Position numbers and translations under genes: made by a program | The notes under the pieces: generated by a model | Databases searched by the model: none | What the model was told of the DNA's origin: nothing | The model's input: only the letters and a program-made list of their open reading frames with translations | Assembly (NCBI GenBank): GCA_963698405.1 | Contig: CAVOQT010000006.1 | Coordinates: forward strand, 1 to 64,000 | Direction: 5' to 3' | DNA: 64,000 nt | From: SHZI01 sp963698405 | Lineage (GTDB): Bacteria > Pseudomonadota > Gammaproteobacteria > Steroidobacterales > GCA-2729495 | Shown here: positions 39,308-47,948 of the stretch, one piece after another | Layout of the letters: each line of letters begins with the position of its first letter | How positions within the stretch are numbered: the first letter of the stretch is position 1

Positions 39308-40492
39308 ATGCAAGACAAGATCTGGATCAGCGAACTCAACCAGCGCAAGGAAGTACAGGCCGGCTTCAACCGCAGCCGCCCGGTGCGCTTTTATGACACC
39401 ACCCTGCGCGACGGCGAGCAGGCGGTCGGCGTGGTCTTCGATCCGGATGACAAATTTGCCATCGCCGGCGGCCTCGACAAGCTCGGCGTGGGCCGCATAG
39501 AAGCCGGCTTCCCGCGCGTCTCCGAGGCTGACACGCAGGCGGTACGGCGCATCCTCAAGGCCGGTCTGAAGGCCGAGATCTGGGGCTTTTCCCGTGCCGT
39601 GCGCGGCGACCTCGATGCGCTGATCGAACTCGGCATCAGCCAGGCGCTGATCGAGATCTCCACCAGCGAGATCAAGATGAAGGCCTACGGCTTCGACCAG
39701 GCCAGGGTCATCAAGAACGTCAGCGAATCGGTACAGCATGCTGTGAAGAACGGCATGAAGGTGCTGTTCTTCCCGGTCGACAGCACGCGCAGCGAGCTCG
39801 GCTTCCTGCGCAAGGTCTACCAGACCGCACTGGATGCCGGCGCCACTGAGCTCGCCGTGGTCGACACCATCGGTGCCTGCGCCCCCGAGGCGGTGGAGAG
39901 CATGATCCGCGAAGTGCGCGGCTGGATCGGCCCGGATGTGCCGCTGCACTTCCACGGCCACAACGACTTCGGCCTCGGCACCGCATCGGCCATCGCTGCC
40001 GTGCGCGGCGGTGCCGACTGGATACAGGGCACCATCAACGGCATCGGCGAACGCGCCGGCAATTCCGATCTCTGCGAAGTCGCGCTGGCGCTCAGCTGCC
40101 TCTACAACGTGCCCATCGAACTCAACCTCACGCAGGCACGCCAGGTATCAGCACTGGTGCAGAAAGCCGGCAACTACCGTGTGGACGGCTGGCGCCCGGT
40201 GGTCGGCGACAACCTCTTCATCCGCGAAAGCGGCGCAGTGGCCAACCAGTTCCACATACCGGCTGCCATCGAGCCCTACTCGGCTGATCTCGTCGCTGCC
40301 GAACGCAAGATCGTGCTGGGCAAGAAGAGCGGCCTGGTCAGCGTGCAGCTCAAGGCCGAGGAGCTGGGCATCAAGCTGCCGGAGTCGGCCCATGCCGAGG
40401 TTCTGGCCCGCGTCAAAGACCTGGGCACCAGCGCCAAACGGCTGATCACGGACGAGGAATTCCGCCAGATCGCGCGGGCTGTCACTGCCTGA
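39308..40492 (+). CDS. DRE-TIM metallolyase (homocitrate/isopropylmalate synthase-like)
   Basis: An intact 394-residue protein. FYDTTLRDGEQ (residues 28-38) is the metal-binding and catalytic start of DRE-TIM enzymes, and HFHGHNDFG gives the HxH metal ligands. GERAGNSDLCEV and the C-terminal segment ERKIVLGKKSG match LeuA/NifV/citramalate-type synthases. The regulatory LeuA C-terminal domain is absent. Such enzymes condense acetyl-CoA with a 2-keto acid or run the reverse cleavage. In this operon a cleavage or condensation of a keto-acid intermediate is plausible. A scrap of a second copy lies at 41742-41790. Confidence 0.87.
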   Translation: MQDKIWISELNQRKEVQAGFNRSRPVRFYDTTLRDGEQAVGVVFDPDDKFAIAGGLDKLGVGRIEAGFPRVSEADTQAVRRILKAGLKAEIWGFSRAVRGDLDALIELGISQALIEISTSEIKMKAYGFDQARVIKNVSESVQHAVKNGMKVLFFPVDSTRSELGFLRKVYQTALDAGATELAVVDTIGACAPEAVESMIREVRGWIGPDVPLHFHGHNDFGLGTASAIAAVRGGADWIQGTINGIGERAGNSDLCEVALALSCLYNVPIELNLTQARQVSALVQKAGNYRVDGWRPVVGDNLFIRESGAVANQFHIPAAIEPYSADLVAAERKIVLGKKSGLVSVQLKAEELGIKLPESAHAEVLARVKDLGTSAKRLITDEEFRQIARAVTA

Positions 40493-40552
40493 CCGGCGCC
40501 CCGCCTGCAAGCGTGCCATTGCGGTTATCCCGTATATCCGTGCCTTGGCCAC

Positions 40553-40574
40553 CCTGTATCTTTAATAATACAGG
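40553..40574. promoter_or_regulatory. Inverted repeat before the second Rieske gene
   Basis: Arms CCTGTAT and ATACAGG separated by an AT-rich 8-base spacer, 20 bases before the Rieske ATG and 60 bases after the previous stop. The position suits an operator or a processing hairpin. It implies that the oxygenase may have its own control. Confidence 0.5.
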
Positions 40575-40594
40575 TTAGTTCCAAGGAGAAACCC

Positions 40595-41704
40595 ATGCTT
40601 ATCAATTTCTGGTACGCCGCGGCCTACAGCAAAGCGGTTACGGCCGACAAGCCGCTGAAGGTCAAGATGCTCGGTCAGCACTTTGCCCTGTACCGCGACA
40701 CGAACGGGGTCGCGCGTTGCGTCAGCGATATCTGTATCCACCGCAGCGCGTCGCTGTCCGGCGGCAAGATCAAGGGCGACTGCATCGAGTGCCCGTATCA
40801 CGGCTGGCAGTTCAACGGTGATGGGGCCTGCACGAAGATCCCCTCGCTGGGCATCGACGGCAAGCCGCCGGCACGCGCCAAGATCGACGCGTACCCGGTC
40901 GAAGAACGTTACGGGCTGGTACACGTGTTTCTCGGCGACCTGCCCGCGGAACAACGCCCGCCGATCATGGCGATCCCGGAATGGGACCAGGAAGGCTGGC
41001 GCTGCATTCATCTCGACTACGAATGGAAAACGAACTGGGAACGTTCGGTCGAAGCCGGCCTCGACCCGGCACACGCCGAGTTTGTGCACACGGGCATGAA
41101 ATTCGCTGGTTCAGATGAGGAATACATCATTCCCAAGCTCAACGTCGAACGAACCAAGTGGGGCGCGCAACAGAGTTTCGATATCAAGACCATCGCCGCG
41201 CGCGGCGATCTGAAACACGTCAAGCCGGAAGCCGCGCAGGTGACGGCGTTCGCATCGTTCCACGGACCGACGTGCACGGAAACACGGCTGACCCTCGCGC
41301 CAGGAAAGATCGTCATCCAGTATATGTTCGAGACGCCGATCGACGAGTTCCACATCAGGAAACACCTGGTCAGTGCCCGCACGGTCAATATCGATCCCGG
41401 TTTCGACAAGCCGACCAACCAGATGAACCTGTTCGTTGCGGAGGAAGACCGGGTCATTATCGAACAGGTGGATCCCGCGATATTCCCCGACTCTAATACC
41501 AAGGAACTGCTGGTACCGGCCGACAAGCAAATCGCGATCTATCGCGAAATGATTGCCGAATGGGAAGCCCGTGGCTGGCGTATCGATACCCGCAAGGTCG
41601 CTGCGGACCGCGGCCGTACCGGCTATGCCATCCCGTGTCCGGCACGCCGCACACAGGCGAACTGGACACTGGATTCGACGCCGATGCTGCCCGCCAAAGC
41701 CTGA
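40595..41704 (+). CDS. Rieske non-heme iron oxygenase, alpha subunit (second paralogue)
   Basis: An intact 369-residue protein. Rieske ligands are C47-x-H49 and C66-x2-H69 (CPYHGW). The mononuclear-iron motif is D157-x2-H160-x4-H165 (DPAHAEFVH). It has the same architecture as the oxygenase at 6096-7223 and shares the NxWY, KVKMLG and LYRD segments, but is clearly diverged from it. It is preceded by AAGGAGAAA as ribosome-binding site. It ends the catabolic operon and may perform the first hydroxylation or demethylation. No reductase gene is adjacent. Confidence 0.9.
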   Translation: MLINFWYAAAYSKAVTADKPLKVKMLGQHFALYRDTNGVARCVSDICIHRSASLSGGKIKGDCIECPYHGWQFNGDGACTKIPSLGIDGKPPARAKIDAYPVEERYGLVHVFLGDLPAEQRPPIMAIPEWDQEGWRCIHLDYEWKTNWERSVEAGLDPAHAEFVHTGMKFAGSDEEYIIPKLNVERTKWGAQQSFDIKTIAARGDLKHVKPEAAQVTAFASFHGPTCTETRLTLAPGKIVIQYMFETPIDEFHIRKHLVSARTVNIDPGFDKPTNQMNLFVAEEDRVIIEQVDPAIFPDSNTKELLVPADKQIAIYREMIAEWEARGWRIDTRKVAADRGRTGYAIPCPARRTQANWTLDSTPMLPAKA

Positions 41705-41714
41705 CGCCCGAACC

Positions 41715-41750
41715 CGTTCAGCGGCCCGGATCATTCCGGGTCGCTGAACG
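41715..41750. terminator. Hairpin after the second Rieske gene
   Basis: A long stem with arms CGTTCAGCGGCCCGGA and TCCGGGTCGCTGAACG (one mismatch) around a 4-base loop, 11 bases after the stop codon. There is no strong T tract, so it may be an inefficient terminator or an mRNA 3' stabiliser. Confidence 0.6.
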
Positions 41751-41790
41751 GAAGATCGTACTCGGCAAGAAGAGCAGCCTGCTTCAGCGG
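41742..41790 (+). pseudogene. Scrap of a second DRE-TIM aldolase gene
   Basis: Sixteen codons reading AERKIVLGKKSSLLQ, closely matching AERKIVLGKKSGLVSVQ within the intact DRE-TIM gene (about 40297-40350). It overlaps the right arm of the hairpin and ends against the dinB 3' end. It looks like the relic of a duplicated aldolase that once followed the Rieske gene. Confidence 0.65.
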
Positions 41791-42977
41791 AAAAACAAAT
41801 CCGGCACCTTATAGACTGTCGCGATCTTGCCGAGCTTGCCCACGCGCACACCCAGCAACCGGATGCGGCGCTCCAGATCCACGCGCTTGAGACTCAGGCC
41901 CGCATGGCGGCGGATGATGTTCGCATCCGCCGTAAACTGTTCGATGGTGGTGTCGCGGGTCACGATCTGGAAGTCATCGAAGCGCAGCTTGATGCCGATG
42001 GTCTTGCCAGCGTAGCCTTTGCGCTGCAGGTCCGCCGCCACCTGCTGACACAACCTGGTAAAAACTGTGCTGAGCTCTGCGCGATCGCGAACTGCATGCA
42101 GGTCGCGATCGAATGTCGTCTCGCGGCTCATGCTGACCGGTTCGCTCTCGGTGATCACGGGACGTTCGTCGCGTCCCCAGCTCACTTCATGCAGCCATGC
42201 GCCATGACTTTTGCCAAAGCGCTCGATCAGCCAGCCACGATCGCGCGCTGCGATATCGCCCACCGTGTGGATCTCTTGGGCTTTCAGCTTCTCGTCAGCC
42301 TTGGGGCCAATGCCATTTACCTTGCGGCAAGGCAGAGGCCAGATCAACGCCTGAAGGTCATCCAGAGTGATGATGCTGATACCGTTCGGCTTGTTGAACT
42401 CGCTGGCCATCTTGGCCAGCAGCTTGTTGGGTGCCACGCCAATCGAGCAGGTCAATCCGGTGACCTCGAAGATACTTGTCTGGATCCGCTGTGCGAGCAC
42501 ACGACCGCCCTCGATCTGGCCGTCGGGGAGGTCGGTGAAGTCAATGTAGACCTCGTCGATGCCGCGGTCCTCCATCACCGGTGCAGCTGCGGTGATGGTG
42601 CTCTTGAAGAGGCGCGAGATGCGGCGCACTTCGTCGAAGTCCACCGGCAACAGGATGGCCTGCGGACAGAGCTTGGCTGCCTTCATCAGTCCCATGGCTG
42701 AGCCCACGCCGAACTGGCGGGCAGCATATGTGGCGGTGGTGGCCACGCCTCGACCGGTGTAGCCGGCCAGACGCGGGAACGCATCGACTGGGACCATGTC
42801 GGGTGAGGTCGCGCCGCAAAACAGCATACCGTCGTCCTTGCGACGGCCGCCACCGATCACAACCGGCAGACCCTTCAGTTGCGGATAGCGCAGCAACTCC
42901 ACCGAGGCGAAGAAAGCGTCCATGTCGAGATGGGCAATGCGCCGGCGCAGCGGTGCTTCAGATCCGTGAGGGTTCAC
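41784..42977 (-). CDS. dinB: DNA polymerase IV (translesion, Y family)
   Basis: An intact 397-residue protein. The N-terminal catalytic motif HLDMDAFFASVE carries the first Asp ligands, ATYAARQFGV is the finger segment, and GIDEVYIDFTDL holds the second catalytic Asp-Glu pair. SIGVAPNKLLAKMAS, KVNGIGPKADEKL (helix-hairpin-helix) and the little-finger domain follow. It copies damaged DNA with low fidelity. The C-terminus ends KVPDLFFR rather than a standard QLxLF clamp motif. I see no clear LexA box upstream. Confidence 0.92.
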   Translation of the reverse strand: MNPHGSEAPLRRRIAHLDMDAFFASVELLRYPQLKGLPVVIGGGRRKDDGMLFCGATSPDMVPVDAFPRLAGYTGRGVATTATYAARQFGVGSAMGLMKAAKLCPQAILLPVDFDEVRRISRLFKSTITAAAPVMEDRGIDEVYIDFTDLPDGQIEGGRVLAQRIQTSIFEVTGLTCSIGVAPNKLLAKMASEFNKPNGISIITLDDLQALIWPLPCRKVNGIGPKADEKLKAQEIHTVGDIAARDRGWLIERFGKSHGAWLHEVSWGRDERPVITESEPVSMSRETTFDRDLHAVRDRAELSTVFTRLCQQVAADLQRKGYAGKTIGIKLRFDDFQIVTRDTTIEQFTADANIIRRHAGLSLKRVDLERRIRLLGVRVGKLGKIATVYKVPDLFFR

Positions 42978-43307
42978 CCGGCAAGCATAGCTTGAACGAA
43001 TCGATGCGAGACCCTGTTCCGTTGGTTCAGCAAATTCCCTGCGAACGTAACGCGAAGCGGATAATCGCTGGTTTCAGGCAGCTTGAGACGCTGCGGTTTC
43101 GCTGGCGGCGCAGATCGCCGCCCTGCTATTGTGATTTCCTTCACAGTTTCGGCAGGTCGCAGTTCACGTTGCTGCGTCGATGACGTACCGTACAGCCACG
43201 ATTCAACATATTCTTCGTCCTGTTTCGGGTTTTGGGCGTGATGGCCTGAAGGGGTTTTTACCCGGGCGGACTTGGGCTTGTACGGGTTTAATTGGGGAGA
43301 CACTGCA
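42978..43307. other. Upstream region of crp
   Basis: 330 bases between dinB and crp, read away from each other. It holds the perfect CRP-type site at 43130-43145 and a ribosome-binding site (GGGGAGA) before crp. The rest shows no ORF or repeat I can support. Confidence 0.5.
43130..43145. promoter_or_regulatory. CRP/Vfr binding site
   Basis: TGTGATTTCCTTCACA matches the CRP consensus TGTGA-N6-TCACA exactly. It lies about 163 bases upstream of the crp start, in the only intergenic space that can hold the crp promoter, suggesting autoregulation. Confidence 0.75.
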
Positions 43308-43976
43308 ATGATTACTACCGGCAAATCGATGAGCGAAGTTCCGGCGATCAACCGTTTTCTGACCTACTGCCGTGTACGCACCGTACCGGGCAAGACCGTC
43401 ATGATTCACGCGGGCGATGTACCAGACAGCCTCTACTACATCATGGACGGCTCGGTCGAAGTGATGATCGAGGACGAGGACGGCAACGAAATGGTGCTGG
43501 CCTATCTGAACAAGGGACAGTTCTTCGGCGAAATGGGCCTGTTTCACGACCAGCCCGCCCGCAGCGCCTGGGTGAGAACCCGCACCACGGCGGAAATCGC
43601 CGAAATGACCTACGCCCGCTTCCGGCAGATCGCCAGCGAGAGCCCGGGCCTGGTCTTCGAACTGGCCACCCAGCTCGCCACCCGCCTCGACCGCACCAAC
43701 CGCAAACTTGGCGACCTCGCTTTCGTCGATGTCACCGGCCGCGTGGCTCACGCCATCATGGACCTGTGCAACGAACCCGATGCGATGACCCATCCGGACG
43801 GCATGCAGATCAAGGTCAGCCGCCAGGAACTGTCACGCCTCGTCGGCTGCTCACGCGAGATGGCTGGCCGCGTACTGAAGGTACTTGAGGAACAGGGCCT
43901 GATTTCGGCCAGCGGCAAGACGATCGTGGTCTTCAATGCGCGCCCAAAGCCCCGACTGAAGGCCGTCGGCCTCTGA
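43308..43976 (+). CDS. crp: cAMP receptor protein (CRP/Vfr-type)
   Basis: An intact 222-residue protein. The cyclic-nucleotide-binding domain includes GQFFGEMGLFHDQPARSAWV, with the Arg-Ser pair that contacts cAMP phosphate. The C-terminal winged helix has a recognition helix reading CSREMAGRVLKVLEEQGLI, preserving the Arg-Glu...Arg residues that read TGTGA half-sites in CRP. The ATG at 43308 was chosen because GGGGAGA precedes it at good distance. It acts as a global cAMP-dependent regulator; a perfect target site lies in its own upstream region. Confidence 0.92.
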   Translation: MITTGKSMSEVPAINRFLTYCRVRTVPGKTVMIHAGDVPDSLYYIMDGSVEVMIEDEDGNEMVLAYLNKGQFFGEMGLFHDQPARSAWVRTRTTAEIAEMTYARFRQIASESPGLVFELATQLATRLDRTNRKLGDLAFVDVTGRVAHAIMDLCNEPDAMTHPDGMQIKVSRQELSRLVGCSREMAGRVLKVLEEQGLISASGKTIVVFNARPKPRLKAVGL

Positions 43977-43990
43977 TATAGAACCCCGAC

Positions 43991-44067
43991 CGTGGGAGCG
44001 GCTTCAGCCGCGATTGTTGGCCAATAATCGCGGCTGAAGCCGCTCCTACAGAAGGCGCTCCTACGGG
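43991..44067. repeat. REP/BIME cluster
   Basis: GTGGGAGCGGCTTCAGCCGC pairs with its inverted partner GCGGCTGAAGCCGCTCCTAC. A third half element (GGCGCTCCTACGG) follows, whose CCG-TAG forms the end of rpe on the minus strand. It separates convergent crp and rpe. Confidence 0.9.
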
Positions 44068-44739
44068 GCAGAGGCCAGCTCGGCGCGCATGCGCTTGATG
44101 GTAGCGGCGTAGTCGTCGCTGCCGAAGATCGCTGAACCTGCCACGAACACATCAGCACCGGCCTCCGCAACGCTGCGGATATTGTCGGTCTTGATCCCGC
44201 CATCCACTTCGAGCATCACCGGCCGGCCCAGTGCGGTGATCCGTTCACGTACGGCCCGCAGCTTCGGCAGGCTGCCGGGAATGAATGCCTGGCCACCAAA
44301 ACCCGGATTCACCGACATGACCAGCACGAGGTCCAGATGCGGCAGCGTGTAGTCCAGACAATCGAGCGGCGTGGCCGGATTCAGGGCCAGGCCCGGACGG
44401 CAGCCGAGTTCACGAATCAGGCTGATGGTGCGATCCACATGCCGGGTCGCCTCGGGATGAAAGCTGATCCAGCTCGCACCGGCACCGGCAAAGGCGCGCG
44501 CCAGTTCATCGACCGGCTGCACCATCAGGTGCACGTCGATCGGCGCCTTGATGCCACGCTTGCGCAACGCCTGCGCAGACCAGCGGGCCGATGGTCAGAT
44601 TCGGCACGTAGTGGTTGTCCATCACATCGAAGTGAATCACGTCGGCACCGGCCGCGAGGACAGCTTCGACTTCCTCGCCGAGCCGGGCAAAGTCTGCCGA
44701 CAGGATGGATGGCGCGATCAGGCGGACGGGTGATTTCAC
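44061..44739 (-). CDS. rpe: Ribulose-phosphate 3-epimerase
   Basis: About 225 residues with one break near 44575. The N-terminus LIAPSILSADFARLGEEV and ADVIHFDVMDNHYVPN carry the metal-binding His and Asp. Then come DVHLMVQPVD, VNPGFGGQAFIP and VDGGIKTDN, all standard. It interconverts ribulose- and xylulose-5-phosphate in the pentose phosphate pathway. A GTG at 44737-44739 (VKSPVRLIAPS) gives the usual length. Being a conserved housekeeping enzyme, its frameshift is most likely a sequence error. The TAG stop lies in a REP element. Confidence 0.88.
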
Positions 44740-44788
44740 TGAAGGTGACTTTTCGCTGCGGAGCTGAGGCGGAAAATATAGCACGCGC

Positions 44789-45609
44789 TCAGCGCATGCC
44801 CCGATGTTCACGGATCAGTTCATAGGCGGCGCGGATCTCATGCGTGCGTTCCTTGGCCGCCTCGAGCATGTCCTCGGGCAGCCCGCGGGCGGCCTGCTTG
44901 TCCGGGTGATGCTGGTTCATCAGGCGCCGATAGGCTTTCTTGACCTCGGCATCGCTGGCGTCCGGCTCGATATCGAGCGCCCGATAGGCGCCCGCCCAGC
45001 GTCTGTTGCGGCGTGCTCGTGGTCCGCTGCTGGCGGAAGGCACGCCGGGCGCGCAGTGCCGCTTCCAGCTGCGTGAGCCCGAACGTGCTGACGCCCAGCG
45101 TACGGGCCATCTGCAGCAGCAGCGTCCGTTCGCCGATGCCGATCGCCGCCTTGCCGAGCAGAAAATCCATCTGGATCTCGAGGAAGGTCTGCAGCAGCTG
45201 CGGCTGGCTGCGGCAGGCCCGGCGGAGCCTGGCGACATGCTCCAGCAGCGGGAAATCCTGGCCCTTGCCCAGCGTGAAGCAATCCATGGCCCGACGCACC
45301 GCTGGCGGGCGGCAGGTGCATGTTTGCCATCACGGTGCGCGCTGAATCGAGCTCTTCCTCGGAAACCCGACCGTCAGCCTTGGCCAGCGCACCCAGGCCA
45401 TAAAAGGTGGTCTCGAAGAACAGCCGCTGCCGGTCGGCAGCTGACCAGATACCGGCATCCGCCGGGTCGTAGCCGAGCCCACGCAGCCTGTCGCCCTGGC
45501 CGGCGCCGCGGTCAAACTGGTGACCCAGCGCAGTGCCGATGATCGCCCCCGGCGGGCCACCGACGAGGAAACCGAGAATGCCGCCGCCGACTTTACCAAT
45601 CCATGCCAT
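44789..45609 (-). CDS. djlA: DjlA-like membrane-anchored J-domain co-chaperone
   Basis: About 273 residues with breaks near 45300 and 45005. A single N-terminal membrane segment with glycines (KVGGGILGFLVGGPPGAIIG) is followed by a TerB-like helical domain (FETTFYGLGALAKADGRVSEEE). A C-terminal J-domain carries the HPD motif (NQHHPDKQA) between its helices. DjlA stimulates DnaK at the inner membrane. ATG 45609 was chosen over an earlier Met because it places the membrane anchor at the N-terminus, as in the family. Confidence 0.82.
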
Positions 45610-45653
45610 GTCGTAAAAAGCCAAGCGGGGATCCCGCTGCTAGAATGCCGTCG

Positions 45654-46569
45654 ATGAATGCCGAGATCGCCCCTGACGCACTCTACGAATCCAGATTGAC
45701 AGCCCTCACCCGGCTCAGTCAAGGCAAGGTGCGTGACATCTATGCCGTGGATGCAGCAGCATCTGCTGATCGTCACCACTGACCGGTTGTCGGCCTTCGA
45801 TGTGGTGCTGCCCGATCCGATTCCGGGCAAGGGCGAGGTGCTCACCCGCCTGTCGAATTTCTGGTTCTGCACGCACGACCGGCATCGTCCGCAATCATCT
45901 GGCCAGACCTGAAGCTCGAAGACGTCATCACCGATCCGGTCGAGCGGGCCACGGTCGCATCACGCTCGATGCTGGTTCGCCGCCTGAAGCCGCTGCCCAT
46001 CGAGGCTGTGGTGCGCGGCTATCTGATCGGCTCCGGCTACAAGGACTACCAGGCCACCGGCGGCATCTGCGGCGTCGAACTGCCCGCCGGCCTGCCGCTC
46101 GCCGCACAGCTGCCCGAGCCGATGTTCACGCCAGCCACCAAGGCCGCCATCGGCGATCACGACGAGAACATCAGCTTTGCCGAATGCGCGAAGCTGATCG
46201 GCGCCGATCTCGCACAGTGCGTGCGCTCCCTGGCCATCCGCATCTACACCGAAGGTGCGGCCTATGCCCGTCGAGCGCGGCATCATCATCGCCGACACCA
46301 AGTTCGAGTTCGGCCTCGATGAGCAGGGCGAGCTGTATCTGATCGACGAGGTGATGACGCCCGATTCGTCGCGCTTCTGGCCGGCCGCCGAATATCGCAC
46401 GGGGATCAGCCCACCGAGCTTCGACAAGCAGTTCGTGCGCGACTACCTGGAGACACTCGACTGGAACAAGAAGGCGCCGGGACCGCGCTTGCCGGCAGCC
46501 ATCATCGAAGGCACCAGTGCGAAGTACCACCAGGCGCTGACCATGCTCACCGGCACTGGTGGAGACTGA
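45654..46569 (+). CDS. purC: Phosphoribosylaminoimidazole-succinocarboxamide synthase
   Basis: About 304 residues of SAICAR synthetase, with breaks near 45750, 45870, 45910 and 46265. Segments are RLSQGKVRDIYAVD (nucleotide-binding loop), TTDRLSAFDVVLPDPIPGKG, RRLKPLPIEAVVRGYLIGSG, IIIADTKFEFGL and LIDEVMTPDSSRFWPA, in the order of the ATP-grasp-like PurC fold. It makes SAICAR in purine synthesis and is normally present once and intact, so the breaks point to sequencing indels. It diverges from djlA. Confidence 0.88.
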
Positions 46570-46584
46570 GCAGCGCGCGGATCC

Positions 46585-47948
46585 TCAGCTGCCGGCGATC
46601 GTCATCCGCTCGATCAGGATCGAGCCGGTCAGCACCGCACCACGACGGTCCACGTCGGTGCCGATGCCGAGGATGCCGCGGTACATGTCCTTCAGGTTGC
46701 CGGCGATCGTGATCTCGGTAACCGGGTACTGAATCTTGCCGTTCTCGACCCAGAAGCCGCTGGCACCGCGCGAGTAATCACCCGTCACCGGATTGATGCC
46801 GCTGCCCATCAGGTCAGCGATTATCAGACCGCGATCCATCTTCGCCAGCAGCTCGGCAAAGCTCTCACCGGTAGTCTGCACGACGAGGTTGTGCGCACCG
46901 CCAGCATTGCCGGTCGATGTCATGCCGAGCTTGCGCGCGTAGTAACTGCTCAGCATGTAGCCGCGCAGCACGCCCGCCTCCACCAGACAGCGCTCCGTCG
47001 TGGCCACCCCTTCTTCATCGAACGGGGCACTCGCCAGCGCCTTGTGCAGATGCGGCTGCTCGTCGATGGTGACACGGCTGGCAAACACCTGCGTATCCGA
47101 GCGAATCGACGAGGAACGAGGCCTTGCGGTACAGCGCGCCGCCACTGATGGCACCGAGCAGCGAGCCGATCAGGCCGCGCGCCATGCGCGCCGGAAACAG
47201 CACCGGTGCCGTGCGGGTCTCGAGTTTCTTGCCGCCCAGCCGGGCCACCGCACGCCGGCCAGCCTCGGCACCGATCAGCGCGGCCGCGGGCAGGTCACGC
47301 GGATCGCGGACCACCGCGTATTCGTAGTCGGTTTCCATCAGGCCATCGGCGCTGGCGACCACCGCACAGGACAGGCTGTGGTCAGACTCCGGGTAGCCGC
47401 CGATAAAACCGTGGCTGTTGCCATACACGCGCAGCCCTTCGCTGGCGCTGACCGATGCGCCTTCCGAGTTGGTTACGCGCGGATCGCTGTCCAGTGCGGC
47501 CGCTTCACAGGCACGTGGCCAGCTCGATGGCAGCGTCCGGTGTGATGTTCCAGGGGTGATACAGATCCAGATCCGGCACCTGCACAGGCATGCGCGCGGC
47601 ATCAGCCAGACCGGCGTGCACATCCTCGGAACCGAAGCGCGCCAGCGTGCAGGCCTTGCGCACCGACTCCTCGATCGCTGCCGGCCGCAGGTCAGAGGTG
47701 CTGGTACTGCCCTTGCGGTGTCCGAACCAGACCGTGATGCCGAGACCCTGGTCGCGCTGATGCTGCAGGGTTTCGACCTCGCGCATGCGCACGTTCACCG
47801 AAAAGCCGGTACCGAAACTCGCACTCGCCTCGGCCTGTGAGGCGCCGAGTTCACGCGCCAGACGCAGCGCATCGCTGACTTTCTCTGCCAGCGGATCGAA
47901 GCCGCTGGTCACGCTCAGTGCAGCGGGAGTCTTCTTCGGCGCGCTCAT
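46585..47948 (-). CDS. pmbA: TldE/PmbA metalloprotease subunit
   Basis: About 455 residues with breaks near 47510 and 47110. Segments include ASFGTGFSVNVRMREVETLQ, GLGITVWFGHRKGSTSTSD, YMLSSYYARKLGMTSTGNAGG and GLIIADLMGSGINPVTGDYS. TldE partners with TldD to form a heterodimeric protease acting on peptides, for example microcin B17 and modified peptide precursors; TldE lacks the zinc motif. Its ATG overlaps the tldD stop (ATGA), so the two subunits are made from one transcript here. Confidence 0.87.
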
